64,000 nucleotides of DNA from Chlorops oryzae (Eukaryota > Arthropoda > Insecta > Diptera > Chloropidae), in NCBI GenBank assembly GCA_020466095.1, contig CM035808.1, positions 25,995,508-26,059,507 of the forward strand, in the 5' to 3' direction. Of this stretch, positions 8,290 through 20,905 are shown piece by piece; the first letter of the stretch is position 1, and every line of letters starts with the position of its first letter. The notes beneath the pieces were generated by a model. It had not been told where the DNA came from and ran no database searches. It saw nothing but the letters and a program-made list of their open reading frames with translations. Made by a program: the position numbers and the translations under genes.

Positions 8290-11200
8290 ACATAACATTT
8301 ATCCATATAGAGGTATACTTATTTTTTTTTACGTCATATTCTCATTAATGCGGATTAACGCACAAAAACGTTTTCGCTCGGAATGAACAAGCAATGGAAA
8401 TCACAATTGATGCAATGTCACAACAAATTATGCAGATTAAAAACGACTTCAAAACGTTTTTGTTGTAATCTTTTCATGGAGAAGCATACATATGTACACT
8501 TCGAGTATTGTTCGCAGGAATGCTGAGATAAGTATCGATGGCTGTTTATGAGTATTTGCAGTTTTATCGCTTCTAGAATTATCGCTTGGTCTAGTTCTAA
8601 AGGGCAAATACAATCATGTCTTGCTCCGCATTTCATCATATGGGCTTGAGAGCTCTCAAAAGTGGCGCTCCTTTTCGATTAAATCGGAGCTTTCAAATGA
8701 TTTAAGAGAGCACTTCAGAAGGTTTTTGAAATTCTCTAACTATCAAATAAGTCTAAAAATGATTTGAGGTTTTTACAAGCTAAGAGTTTTTTTTTTTCAT
8801 ATTTTTATTATGATGTGATAATTTTTGTTGCCAAGCGAAATGGTCTCAGTAATCCTTTCTAATTTATGATCGCAAGTTTTTTAAAAATTCTTCAAAAGCT
8901 CAACGTAGATATGAGCACTGGAAATTAAGACATTCATGTGAGTTGGAAGCGAATAGAAACTAGCATTGGGCGGAATCAATTTATGAAGTATTAAGTAATC
9001 GATTCTGGAATGAATCGGTTTAATTTAGATCCAAATGAACTGGTTCCGAGTACTCGGAAGATACCTGACACGGCCGATATTACGAATAGTTACGATCTTT
9101 ACATTGAATCAAATTTATTGATCAAAATTAATTTCTAATCAAATGCAATTTGTTCTGATTGAATATCTGCCTAAAAAGAGGTTTGTGGATGGTCTGATTG
9201 TCGAATCTAGGGTTTCTAGTGGACATGGTGATGATCGGATTTTCTTCTACAGGCAGTAGGTTAAATAACTCTTTGAATATACGCATAACACAATAGATTA
9301 AAAAAAAAAAACCAGTTAAATTGCAACGAGGAAATTAAATTTTAGTGCGGCTCCTATAAATTTTAAGACAAGAGCAACTAGAAGTAGCACTGAAACTGGT
9401 TTGAACAAATCCAATCTAAAACCTCATGCCCACTCTTTTAATATAAAATTTTTAAGTAACCAGATTCACTTAAAGACGGGTGGACATATGGGAAACCCCA
9501 GAAGAGAGTAAATCAAGTCAATGAGTGTGATCCTTCAATCACGAATTTAAGTTAATGTTCTCTGGTTGCTTTTTGTGAGAATTTGACACAAGAACGAAAT
9601 TTTAAGCAAATCTAAGAATTTGTCCTTCTGTTCGTTGGATCCGTTTAGACTAGGCGACGGGAAGTGGAATCGAGCACACTCCGAAAAATGTGGGCAGCTC
9701 AGTCTCAGTCAGAATTGCCTAGTCTAAATTGGACCTTGATGCTTGTAATATGCGCTTTCGAATGAGCAAAGAGCTCAACGCTTTCCCTGAGCTGCAATAT
9801 ATTCTTTTCTTTTATTTTTATTTAAAAAGAGCTTATATGATTGAGGTTCAATGTCCATGCAAGAACCATATATGGAAATATTTTCAATCTCCCTAACACA
9901 TATCACTTTCCCTTCATATTGAAAACTTTCCTTAAAGTGTACGAAAGAAGCGCCCCTAAAGTCTGGCCTTGCAATCATTCTATACGGACATGGTGGCGCT
10001 GTTAATTTCTTTATAGACTTCGTATGTCTTATCCTTGTCGGTTCTGAGAGCTATCAAGTCTTGTACGAAAAGTTGCCGATTATCATTTCACCCAAAACTA
10101 AATTCATCAAAAACAAATTTGTGAATCGAAATGAAAAAATGTTGATTAAATTTTTGAAAGTTTTCCACTATCAAACATTTCCAAATTCTGAGCAAAAGAG
10201 AGAAGCCAAGGAATTGGCTTCTCCAATAAAATTAAATTAAACGTAATAAAAGTCTTAATCTCAACTGATAAATATGTTTATTTACAAATACATTTTATTT
10301 TCATTATTTGTATAGATAGCGAAATTCACGACGAGATGCACGCACTATTAATTCAGCCTCTATTTCGGTTTTAATTGTTCAAAGTGCCGCGCGAATCTTG
10401 AACGGAATCAACAATGATTTGAGCAAATGCGAAAATCTCTTCGCGTTTCCTGTGTGAATAAGCTTCAATTAATATATTTTTTTCTTTTCGTTGTGATCAC
10501 TCTTCAACTTGCAAGCCGCGATCTTTTTCAAGCATTATTTCATTTCAATTCGACTTTGATTACCAGCAAGGACTTATAAGTACTTATGTCGCTTTCGTCT
10601 TTCATAAGTTACGGGTCACGAAAAAAAAAAAAAACATGACACTCATTACTGAAATTTCTCCACCACAATTTTTTCGAAAAAGCAAAAAACTTTCCGACAG
10701 ATTTTGATTACAAGAAAATCATGAAATAATCAAAATTATGTTATGGAATATTTTCTTTCACTTGGTGGAGAGGAAAAAATAAAGACAAAATATAAATAAT
10801 TTAGTGATCCATGCCATGAACTTCTGAGAGGACATATCTTTCAAGTAATGGCACGTTTCTTGTTTGTTCTCTTTGATTTCGCGCATGAAAATAAAATCCC
10901 TGATTGATGGTCTTAAGGAGGATGATTAAAAAAATTTTTTTTTTCAATTTCTAAAAATAAATTTATTATGGTCACCTCTATGGTCGTGACGAGGTTCATT
11001 GGCTGGATCGTTGAAGTTTGAACGCTAATTCAATATCTGAGAAATCGTTTCAATTTGAATCGTCTGCGACCTATTCGACTTTTTTTTTGTCTATAGAAAA
11101 ACCGCGATTGCTCAAAATTTGTTGTGTTTTTTAAATATTTTTTTTTTTTTTATCAGAAATTAACATTAATAAAAACCAAATGAATTTCGTTCTCTTAAAT

Positions 11201-11740
11201 TGAAATATTTCCAGAATGTTGAGAGCTGATAAAAAATTTTCTGCCGTCAAGTTCACCGACACTCGCGATTGTTTTTTTTCGCACTGATGCAAATTCGTTT
11301 TTGTCAGTTTGTATTGACGTTGATTTGAGTTGTTTTAATGTGAAAAAAGTGTAATCTTTTAATTTGTAGGACGGTCTCTGTTCTAATGCAATTTAATATC
11401 AAACTTCTTTCCTTATTGCTAACTAGAAAACAAGCTGAGGGATTATAAAATCTTTAGCTAACAAAATTCAAATAGAAAAGATAGGGAAATCCCCCACACT
11501 TCTAGGTTTGTTGTTTGTGTTGATTATGAAATTCATTCACCCCCATGCCGAGTAAACATTTAATGACATTACTACGTTTACAGTTGACTTGCAATATTAG
11601 TTTATTACCTCTACAAATTTACCTAAAACGTAATTAAATCTTTTTTTGATTGTTATATTTTATAGAAAAAAGAAGCAAAACAAAATGAAGCCATCAGTGC
11701 TTAAAGTGTTGTAAAAGGTGTAAAGGGAAAAAACATTTTA
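8290..11740. other. AT-rich intergenic DNA, no gene recognised
   Basis: No coding signal found. It holds homopolymer runs, short chance frames (8418-8639, 9775-9978) and one small palindrome (9644-9728). Confidence 0.6.
9644..9728. repeat. Small palindromic element
   Basis: TTTAGACTAGGC at 9644-9655 and its exact complement GCCTAGTCTAAA at 9717-9728 enclose 61 bases. Similar words TTGGATCC and TTGGACC flank the two sides, which may be a remnant target duplication. Confidence 0.55.
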
Positions 11741-11940
11741 TTAACATTCCCTGCAGGAAGCCTGTCGGCACATGACCCAATGTCTACAATGAGTCAATAG
11801 GTATAGTTCATCACTGTTGACCATGTCAAACAGAAATCTATATATTTAATTTTTGTGAGTTTTTGCTGCAGTAAATGCGATCGAAACAATCAACAGCTAG
11901 ATTTCATTCATTTAACATATTTGCTGAACATATCTTAGAG

Positions 11941-12013
11941 GCCTCAATAGCATAGAGCATGCGTTCTCGCCCAGCAGTCTGAAGGTTCCCGGTTCAAACC
12001 ACAGCGAAGGCGG
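11941..12013 (+). repeat. tRNA-like sequence (SINE head or tRNA pseudogene)
   Basis: An A-box-like TAGCATAGAGCATGCG is followed about 35 bases on by a B-box-like GGTTCAAACC and a 3' side ending AAGGCGG. The cloverleaf cannot be closed, so it is a tRNA-derived sequence rather than a working tRNA gene. Confidence 0.5.
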
Positions 12014-12325
12014 ATGAAAATGTGAAAAAGCGGGTTATATTTGATGTATAAAAATAATTTAATCTATTCTTCCGGCTTAAGGTCAATGCATTTCTGTTAT
12101 GAAAACTAATTTAAAAACAATTTAAAATAAAATAATTCCTACGCTCAGGGATGAAAAAGCAAATTATATGCATAAAAGTCTTTCAAGAAATCATGTCTTG
12201 GATTGAAAAATTTTTAATTTGTTATCATAAATATTTTTCCTGAAAGCTTTTTGGTTTTTAAACTATTATCTACTTTAAAAAAAGTAAATAAATAAAAAAA
12301 ATAAACAAAACAAAAAAAAAGAACC

Positions 12326-12400
12326 AATGCACGCGCGAGATTTGAACCCGCCATCTTCAGAGCTCAAGGCAAGCACTCAACGTATTCAGCCACCATAGAC
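12326..12400 (-). repeat. tRNA-like sequence (SINE head or tRNA pseudogene)
   Basis: On the minus strand, GTGGCTGAATACGTTGAGTG (A-box-like) precedes GCGGGTTCAAATCTCGC, a complete T arm with one G-T pair. A run of T follows downstream, as in a Pol III stop. The acceptor stem does not pair, so a functional tRNA is unlikely. Confidence 0.5.
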
Positions 12401-13262
12401 ACACGAATGGCTCTTGCTATTGACTTACTAAAATAAATGCTTTCATAATGGTTCCCTCGTCAATAGCATGTCCATTGTTTGTCTCCACTATTGGTGGTTT
12501 TGCAATGACAAGCAATGTTAATTGTCTATAGCGGTTTGCATTGCGAAGGGTATAATTGGTCATTAGTACTGTTGACGTGGACAGTATAAAAAGAGTATAG
12601 ATTCACTACTGTCATTTCCTGCAGGGTTATGATATACAAATATGTATGTGATTGAGTTGAGTCAACAAGAGCCGCGGTTAGTTGAGATTTTACTGTTTAT
12701 ACTTTTTGTTGAGCAAATGAATTAAGATCTAATATGTACAACCTTATCGGTTCAATAAGATTAAGACTCGTTTGCTTCTGTTGCCATTAAAGGTTCTCAT
12801 ATCCTCTCAAAATGTCAAAGTTTTCATACCTACAAACTTTTTTTTTTCGAAACGATGAATTTTTTGTTGTTGGGGGGTCAATTGATTGAACATAGATTTA
12901 CAAAAGTTTGAAATTTGTGACTTAAATTCTTATTTCAACTTTCGTTCTCAATAGCCAGGATTCTTGCTAAAAATTGTCATGGAAAAAGAAAATCATTTGA
13001 TTCATTAAGTTAACTGAAATGGCATTAAATCAATATAAACTGAGATTTAACACCGAACTGAGTTTATAAAGAACATCCTAAATGAAGCAAAACAGCCAAA
13101 GGACTGCAATTTTACTTTCAAAAGTCAAATTGATATTATTCTTAGGCTGTCAAATATTTCTCAATATTTATTTAATACATTTTTTTTCTACTCCATTACA
13201 TTCGAATTTAGTATGAATCCAAGGGAAAGAATATTTGTATGAAAAGATTTTTGTTAATTACA

Positions 13263-13893
13263 CAGTGGGTAATAAAAAAAAATCTTCACAAATCCAAGAT
13301 AAGAAACTTTAATGAAAAGAGCTTTGAAAAAACTGTGATCCACTTTAGAATTGGGTCATTTCATTCTTACACGATTTGGCCTACATTTGAGAAACTGCTT
13401 TTATACAAATAGAGATATGAACATGGCATGGCATGGTTCATTGGTGCCATGTACAGCATTGCTCGGAATATAAGCAACTTTTGTACCATAAAAAACGTGT
13501 CTCTCTGGGAACAGTTTTGGGCCCATTCATGTGATTGCTGGCAATTTGGATTGATACGGGTGCAAAAAACAGTTTAAAAAGAGTAATGATTCCGTATGCA
13601 TAGTAAAAATTTCCAGTTTGCTATGTTTTTCATCCCGACAATGATCCGAAACATACTTCGAAGTTAGTCTCAGACTATCTAAAGATGGAAACTTTCCGAT
13701 TGTGTTGAATCTAATTAAAACTCATTTTGGAACTCCCGAACTGAAAATGTGTGGACTTTTCAACAACCGCAAGGATGCAATAAAAACGGGGAAAATCTAT
13801 TCCAATGAAAACAATACACAACCTCATCAAATCTATGCCGAAAAGATGTCAGAAAGATTTATAGACAGTAAAGGATTTTACACAAAATATTGA
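13263..13893 (+). pseudogene. Broken Tc1-like transposase
   Basis: Scattered but ordered Tc1-family pieces lie on the plus strand. LKRVMIPYA occurs near 13577, then HPDNDPKHTSKLVSDYLKME from 13631 (the second catalytic Asp in the DN-x-PKHTS motif). In another frame from about 13738 is the C-terminus ending YAEKMSERFIDSKGFYTKY at 13893. Stops and at least one frameshift separate these pieces, and the SPDLNPIE segment is lost between them. A degenerate end resembling CAGTGGGTAATAAAA lies at about 13263. The element is inactive. Confidence 0.75.
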
Positions 13894-13920
13894 AAAGTTG
13901 CGTACATAAAATTCGATTTT

Positions 13921-14126
13921 GAATGTTCCCGGGGAACGAATTGCCGGAGAATTTACTTTTCTCGAGACTAAAATTCTCCTTTTTTAAATAGATAGGGTAA
14001 GGAAAATTACAGTGTGGGTCTAATATCCATTCCCCATCAAATTTCTTCCGCCAAATATTTAAAAGAGAAGAAGCTTATTCTCGAGAAAAGTAAATTCTCC
14101 CGCAATTCATTTTCCGGGAACATTCA
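13921..14126. repeat. Inverted-repeat (MITE-like) element
   Basis: Arms 13921-13970 and 14076-14126 are inverted copies of about 50 bases: GAATGTTCCCGG...GAATTGC.GGAGAATTTACTTTTCTCGAG on the left and the complement on the right, with a few differences. The loop is about 105 bases. It lies right after the broken Tc1 transposase. No protein is encoded; frame 14014-14223 runs through it by chance. Confidence 0.75.
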
Positions 14127-14223
14127 GAATCCGGATGTATATTTTGTTTCCGCCAAATATTTTCGCGTTGTGAATTTCGATTTTTTTTTTGTTCTGCAAA
14201 TATTTGCCTTACCAATACTGTAG

Positions 14224-15690
14224 TGTATAAAATACCACCTATTTTTTATAAATTAAATCTTTTTGAAAATAATTCTAATTACATGAAGCTGGTACAAAAG
14301 TTGTTTAGGTTTCGAGTAACACTGTATGTATTCAACCATCATTTGTTCAGTCAAGAGTTTCCAAAAATTTTTCACAACAGCAGGCTTTGTCTCTGGATAA
14401 TAAGTCTCGAATATCCTTTATGCATGTATTTAAATTTTGGAGCTTAATTTGGAAAACAAACAATCTAACAAGAGAGCGCATAAATTTTGCATTTTATGCT
14501 AATCAGAGCCATCATTATTTGCCTAAAAAGAGCTATTGAAATACTCATCATTTCATTGTTGGCATACGAACAATGAATAGAAATTATTGATTTGTGGAAT
14601 AATTTAACTGGAAATGAATTTTTAATTTCAGCCCAAGCTGGTTGCATTAACTAACGATTGCAACAACAATAGCAAATTAGAAGCTTCGTAAGAGGTTTTA
14701 GGCGTTTGGGAAATATCTCTTGGGGTTTCCTAAAAATTCAGTCGCGTATTATGTAAATGCAGTGCACATGTAGAGAAAAGATATTGCAAATTATTTTCTA
14801 AAATAAAATCTTTGTTTTTTTTTTTTTGTCATACCTTTAAGTCAATGATTTTTGAGCGCTGGCCCACTGTGCGGAGATAAATTGAAGGCGTGTAGAAACG
14901 AGTGTTTATTTAGAGCAATTCGATTCGATGTTTTAAACCAAAATATTTTTGTGTTTGATTGTTTTGATTTTGTAGTGTCTAGTGTCGGTCTGATATTTTA
15001 AATTCTTCGTTAATTTGAATGATTTGGCGCACTTAAATGCATTTTTCGAACGATAATTAAAGGGGCGTTATTTAAAGCTTTTTGATTCATTAGAATAAAA
15101 CAAAAAATCACTCAAAAGAACATTCACTTTTTCCACTTCTTTTTTGTCTTTCTTCAATTAGCACTTCACGAAAACTTTAATTAATTTTTTTTTTACATTT
15201 TTCCATGACTGTTTAAAGATGAATCGAATCTTGTCTTAGCGCCGAATCGTTGAATTCGAATTAAAAATTAATTCTGATCTCTGCTAATGCCCTGCGTGCG
15301 CTATGTTCTGCGAGCGATTTATATTTAACTTAAAGAAATAAAATTTATTTCTGCCATTGGAAATTATATATCAATCCAACGGATTTCGTCGTTTGTCTTA
15401 AAAAAAAAAAAAAACAAAACAAAAAAACAACAACAAAATAATCTAAGAGAATTCGTCAGCGATAAGCTGTGAAGTCTCTCAGACATATGCTTTGCTCTCT
15501 TTACTGTTTATTGCAAATAAAGATAAGAGAGCGAATGCACGTGGACTATTTACCGCTGACTCTTACAGTGTAGATTGAATAAAATTAATTCTTATGAGCG
15601 GATTTCTCCCAATAGTTTCTAATCAAAGCAGAAGATACATCAGTCTGCATAACTTATGAAGTTGGCAGCTGCTTTTAAGTTAGGTTGAGC
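14224..15690. other. AT-rich DNA, no gene recognised
   Basis: Contains A/T homopolymers and an A-rich run with CAA/AAC units near 15400-15440. No domain or repeat family recognised. Confidence 0.55.
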
Positions 15691-15906
15691 CCACTGTTGG
15701 CAGTTTGAGGGAATATCTCCTTAATTAAAAAAAATTTATGATCTTTAGGGGAATTTGAGGGCAGAAAAGTGGTTAGAGAAAATTTTATGGGACCAAGATT
15801 TTATGTTAATTTTATGGGAGAAGATTTCAAAATTAAACTCTAGATCATTTTGGCCTTGTTTTGAGACATTCAGGGGAATATTCCCCTAAAACTCTGGCTA
15901 CAGTAG
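15691..15906. mobile_element. MITE, uninterrupted copy of the element split at 520-1955
   Basis: The left end CCACTGTTGGCAGTTTGAGG is inverted relative to the right end CCTAAAACTCTGGCTACAGTAG. Inside lie TTTATGATCTTTAGGGGAAT and CCTTGTTTTGAGACATTCAG, also found around the family A element in the transporter intron. Length is about 216 bases; no coding capacity. Ends beginning CACTG would suit a hAT-like or similar source, which is inference. Confidence 0.6.
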
Positions 15907-17765
15907 TAGGGAATGACGATATTCTAGGATAACGAATGCAATATTTAAAATATGACGACTTTGCAAGCCCTCATTTGACATATTAAGTGCATTTGAATAT
16001 TCAGGAATATACCAGGTTCCCCATTTTGAAAATGCTCCATTATAGATTGACGTGAATTCCTTGGCCTACAATCAAATATCAGCTATGATCAGTTATCCCT
16101 CATTAAAATCTCCTAGTAATTTGTTCATTTTTATCCACTATGCAGAACGAATTTTCGCTCTTGGAACAGCTGTGTCATTAATATAAATAAATAAAAAATT
16201 TTAAATTAAACATTTTTGGAAACATATACCTGAGCAGTGGTAAAAAATAAAAATTTTTAAAAATATGAAGAGTACAACATAAGGACGATATTAAAGAGAG
16301 AACTTTAAAAGAGAGAATTTTTTACATCGCTGTTATCAGAAGAGAAAGACGAGCGAATCCGAGCAAACGTTTAGTGCTCTCGACTCTCGAAAAAAAAGTT
16401 CTTTTTGATAAGGATTTGAGTTTTTGTTTGCATTGCTCAAAATAAAATATGATTGATTATAGGGCTTCGAAAAGCTTCGAAAAATAAATTCTTCTCTTTT
16501 TTTTGTTTTTTAAATAATGAAATAAATGACAGATAAACGTGCTCACTTGTTCGTTCGTTCGGTACGTTCGCCTTTTTAGGCCTCGAAGTGCGAAAATTTT
16601 ACGTTGTAAAAACGTAATCTCGCCGAAGTTGTAGACTACACTGAACTGCTGTGTCGATAGTGAGTATTTTTGTAGATAAAAATGTGTACTTTGAATATGT
16701 TCGAGCATGTGTTCTTGTTGTATTTAGGTCGATTTTGTGCTGATACAGTTTGAGCGGAATGAGTTATGACGCCTTAATAGGAAGGTGATAATGAGATAGC
16801 TTAGAGGAGATCAATGTTCTACTTTTGTCTTCGCGGATGTGCGCCTCGAAAGTAGTGAGCAATCGCATTTAATCAGAAGAAAAAAAAATAGAAGGAAACG
16901 AGAAGGAAACAAGGTTCTGAGATGACTTTTGAGAGACGAATAAATAGCATCGAAAATTCCAATCCACTTGCGTGGCATGAATTGAGAATATTTTATGCAG
17001 TTTTGAGTCATTCACACAACAAAATTTAATCGAAGAATTAACGCTGACAATTAAATTATATATATGCACATACATATGTATGTACGTGTGTACAATATGC
17101 ATGCGAGCGTTGGCACTCAACTGATAATAGAAAATATGCAATGCCAGGCTTAATGTGTTCTATTTTCAAATGAAACAACAAAATTTCAATTGTTGTTCTT
17201 TGATAAGCTCCATCACCGAACGCTGGAATAAAATAACTACTAGCCACAAAAAAAAAAAAAATATTTCGATTTTAGAAAAGTGCAGCGGATTTCTTGGAAT
17301 CTTATCCCTTGTCGTCATATGAAATCGCATTACAATTCAAATGGCTTCAAGGCATTGTCAAAGAGGAAATAACAAATATTGTCACATGTGCGCCATTTTG
17401 TTGCATCCGATGACCTAGCAATAATCATTGAATAAATAGAAATAGCATTAAAGTCTAAAAGTAACAATGCGATTCTATTTTTATGAAAGTCATGTGAGGG
17501 AAACAATGCGATAAGGGATCCATAACATTTTATGCGCCGATTGTTGTAGGATGCCGATTGACATTAATCATCCAAAGTGAAGATGAACGACGGACGTCAT
17601 AAGTTCTAGAAGCGGTGGTGAAAATTAATAAAATTAAATTAAAAATCATAATCCGATGCTAAAAGGTTTTAATGAAATGCGATACGGTCCGGAAGAGTTA
17701 AATACATTTTGTCTAAAATCATTTCAATGCTCTCATGCTCAATAATAAAATAATTTTCATGCATA
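15907..17765. other. AT-rich DNA, no gene recognised
   Basis: Only short chance frames (such as 16457-16708 and 16869-17141) and homopolymers are seen. Confidence 0.55.
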
Positions 17766-18196
17766 CCCAGCCACCCATGTACGAAGTGTTCTGAAAAAAA
17801 AAAAAACACGTAAAAGGACTCCTTTAAAAGCACCTTGGCGAAATTTTTTCGGATTGCTCCGAAAATGAGTGTAAAAGGCCTCTAAAAAGTAGGACTTTTG
17901 CTAAGGCCTCAAAACAAAAGAACGCTTAAGATCATTTAGAGACACCAAACGAGTAATTAAAAAAATATGTATATCTGAAAGACAGTCCAAACAGACTCTT
18001 AAGGAGCATTCTAGCAATCATAAAATATCAATTTTGAGATCCCAAATAGTATGTACACTCTTTCGAGATAACGATGCGTGCTTTTTTCTCACGAAAAAAC
18101 GCTCTTTTAAAGCTCCTATCGAAACGTTTTAGGACCATTTTCGATCCAAAAAAGGAGTCTTAAGGAGCTCCGCCCGGACTCGTTTGGTTGGCTGGG
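17766..18196. mobile_element. TA-flanked MITE with CCCAGCCA ends
   Basis: CCCAGCCACC at 17766 and TTGGTTGGCTGGG ending at 18196 are inverted ends, with TA directly outside both (17764-17765 and 18197-18198). The 431-base interior is rich in AAAAGGACTCCTTTAAAAG-like inverted words and encodes nothing. A related piece (CTTTTAGAGCTCCT...TTTTTTGGTTGGCTG) occurs at about 42684-42750. Confidence 0.7.
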
Positions 18197-18922
18197 TACT
18201 TTCTAGAAAAGTCCTCCACTTTATGTTAAAGACGCAACCAATAAATTAAGTTAAATAATATTTTGTTACTTACATACTTTTTAAAAGTCCTTTGAAAATA
18301 TTTTTATGGCTTTAATTGATCCCGTTTGCGAAGCTGGTTGAGTTGAGTGCAAAGCTTTAAATGCATGAAAAGAATGACCACATGCTATCAGTTTGTAGAA
18401 AAGTAAAGGAAATAACTATAAATTTTTTTCAACAAAATTTTATGAAAAAATTTATGGCTTACCTTTTTACTTGCGTAACCCACTCAAAGGGACAGGGAAA
18501 CGAAATTGAAAACTTTGACGAAGTCATATAACACTTTCGCTTGCGTTTGCACATTCCGCAGCAAGACTGTCCTTTTCGCTTCCACCAAGCATTGTCCTTT
18601 ACAGTTCACGAACTGTCGTCAGGATTAAAACGCATATGCATGGACTTATATAAGGTCACGTTTTCTCTCACACGCTTCGGTCGTCTGCATCTTATATAAA
18701 AATATAAATAATGCGTCACTATTTTCCGTGCAATGAAAGACGCTACTTCCGCCTACTAGTATGCATTTATTTTTTGATTTTCTTGACTTGTCAACAAAGC
18801 GAATTTCTATCGTTTGCAGGTTTCAACAAGTCAACTTGTCAGTGTTATTTCGCTTCGTTTAACTGTCAAAAGTTTAAAAAAAAAAACGAATGAAAAGGTG
18901 ATGTACCGTACCACCTTACATG

Positions 18923-19555
18923 CACTGAGCGAACGTAACCATGATTTTTTTAAAAGGGCGCATTGTTATTCACAGTCCTTTTGATTTTCGAGCAGAACAA
19001 AAATTTCAAAAGGAAAATTGTTGAGTCAACAACATTTTTGGTTGAATTGAAAGGAAATATGTTTAATTACATTTCTTTTCGTTCGGTATAATTCTCATTT
19101 GTTTTATAAAATAAGACATATAAGATATGTATTCATCTTAGAACTATTTTAAGCATTGCGAAAGCAGTCACCAAAACGGAGTGACGAAATCGGATGAAGT
19201 CCATCCGATGGCTATTTTTTGGGTCATGTTCAGCAGAGTGCTCTATGGCCATTTGCTTTGAACGTTAATTAAATTTTTTTTGACATTTCTTCTTGTTAGG
19301 TATTTTTTTTGGAATTTTTTTAAAAAATATCTTGTCATTTCAACTATGTCCGTGGTTGGTTCAACAATTTAAATTTAAATCCATTTTTGAAAATTATCAT
19401 TTCAATTCAACCTGAAATATGGTTGATTCAAAAGGAAAATCTTTATTTTTTCCAACAAGGAAAATTGTTAAAATTAAAAATATTCCTTGTTGAAGCCGTT
19501 TTGTATGTTTTTCCTTTTGATTTAACCAGTTTTCTGGTTGATTTTTTTCTCTGTG
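18923..19555. mobile_element. CACTG-ended non-autonomous DNA element, copy 2
   Basis: Nearly the same sequence as 7602-8241, starting CACTGAGCGAACG and ending TTTTTTCTCTGTG, with TG on both flanks. The two copies differ by small indels and substitutions. Confidence 0.75.
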
Positions 19556-19901
19556 TGATAATATGCGTAATGACCTCATGCTAGGTATTTTCTCTAAGGA
19601 TTTTCTATGGTATTTTGCATTTAAGGAGTTAATTTGCATAAAGCTGTGTGTACATATGTGGCAGAAAAATGTTACTGAAACACGCTTCCTGTGCACGTTT
19701 CTATAAACTTCTGTTTAAAAGAATATGAAGCACAAAAAATTTTTTCATGAAAATACAAAACAGAAACATTTTTATACCTTTTCCGAAGGAAAGGGTATAT
19801 TAAGTTTGGCACGGTGTATGTAACATACCAAAGGAGTCGCGGTAGATATAGACATATATATATATTCTTGATCAGGGTGACAAGAGGAATCGATCTAGCC
19901 A

Positions 19902-19953
<52 letters not shown>

Positions 19954-19954
19954 G
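19902..19954. repeat. (GTCT)n microsatellite
   Basis: About twelve uninterrupted GTCT units inside the family C element; this is why the antisense frames here read as repeated Asp-Arg-Gln-Thr. Confidence 0.95.
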
Positions 19955-20339
19955 GTCACACTTTAGTTTTTCGTAATTTACTCCTAAGCCATGAAAGATA
20001 TCATATTGAAATTTGGCATGGACTTCAACCAGGTAAATGTCCGAAAAACTGCATACAAATTTTTTTCGTAGTCCCTTCTTGGGTCGTGGGAAGTGGTTCA
20101 GAAGTTTCAAAAATCACGATTTTTAACGTTTTTCCTGGTTAACTTTTTTACTATACATCCCAGCTTATTGAAATTTGGTGAGTGTATAGCTACTATGTAG
20201 ACTTAAGCTTTCGCTGAAAAAAAATTGCGACATCGCTATAACTATGGTCATCATCCTACACAATAGAAAAAAACACTCTTTCTCTTATTCTCATATCTGA
20301 ATACAAAAATTATTTTTTTGCTTCTTCTGATTGTGTATT

Positions 20340-20905
20340 TTGCCGCCAAATAAAGTCGTCCATTATGGTTAAAATTTGAACATGACCACCATTCTTGAAA
20401 TTCGCAAAAATTGATTTTCACTATTTTGAATTGAGTATTTCGCAGCTAAACAAAATGTCCTCTAAGGGTTAAAATTTGATCAAGACCACCATCCGCGAAA
20501 TTCGCGAAAATTTGATTTTCACTATTTTGAAGTGAGTATTTCGCAGCTAAACTAAATTTCCTCTAAGGGTTAAAATTTGATCAAGACCACCATCCGCGAA
20601 ATTCGCGAAAATTTGATTTTCACTAGTTTGAATTGAGTATTTCGCAGTTAAACAAAATGTCCTCTAAAGTTTAAAATTTGATCAAGACCACCATCCGCGA
20701 AATTCGCGAAAACCTGATTTTCACTATTTTTAATTGAGTATTTCGCAGCTAAACAAAATGTCCTCTAAGGGTTAAAATTTGATCAAGACCACCATCCGCG
20801 AAATTCGCAAAAATTTTATTTTCACTATTTTGAATTGAGGTTTTCGCAGCTAGACAAAATGTCCTCTAACGGTTAAAATTTGACCATGCTCACCATCCGC
20901 GAAAA
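20340..20905. repeat. ~101-bp tandem repeat inside family C element
   Basis: Five to six units, each with CCTCTAAGGGTTAAAATTTG, ATCAAGACCACCATCCGCGA and AATTGAGTATTTCGCAGCTA. The outer units are the most diverged. Confidence 0.9.

Larger units (their letters stand above)
11749..12626. mobile_element. Candidate composite element with convergent tRNA-like pair, copy 1
   Basis: CCCTGCAGGAA at 11749-11759 and TTCCTGCAGGG at 12616-12626 bracket 878 bases. Inside are a plus-strand tRNA-like sequence at 11941-12013 and a minus-strand one at 12326-12400, pointing at each other. The layout resembles the block at 21826-22687. The 11-base ends contain a self-palindrome (CCTGCAGG), so the ends are weaker evidence than their length suggests. 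No target duplication is clear. Confidence 0.4.

Noticed and set aside
19895..20110. Frame with repeated Asp-Arg-Gln-Thr
   Set aside because: This is the translation of a (GTCT)n microsatellite.
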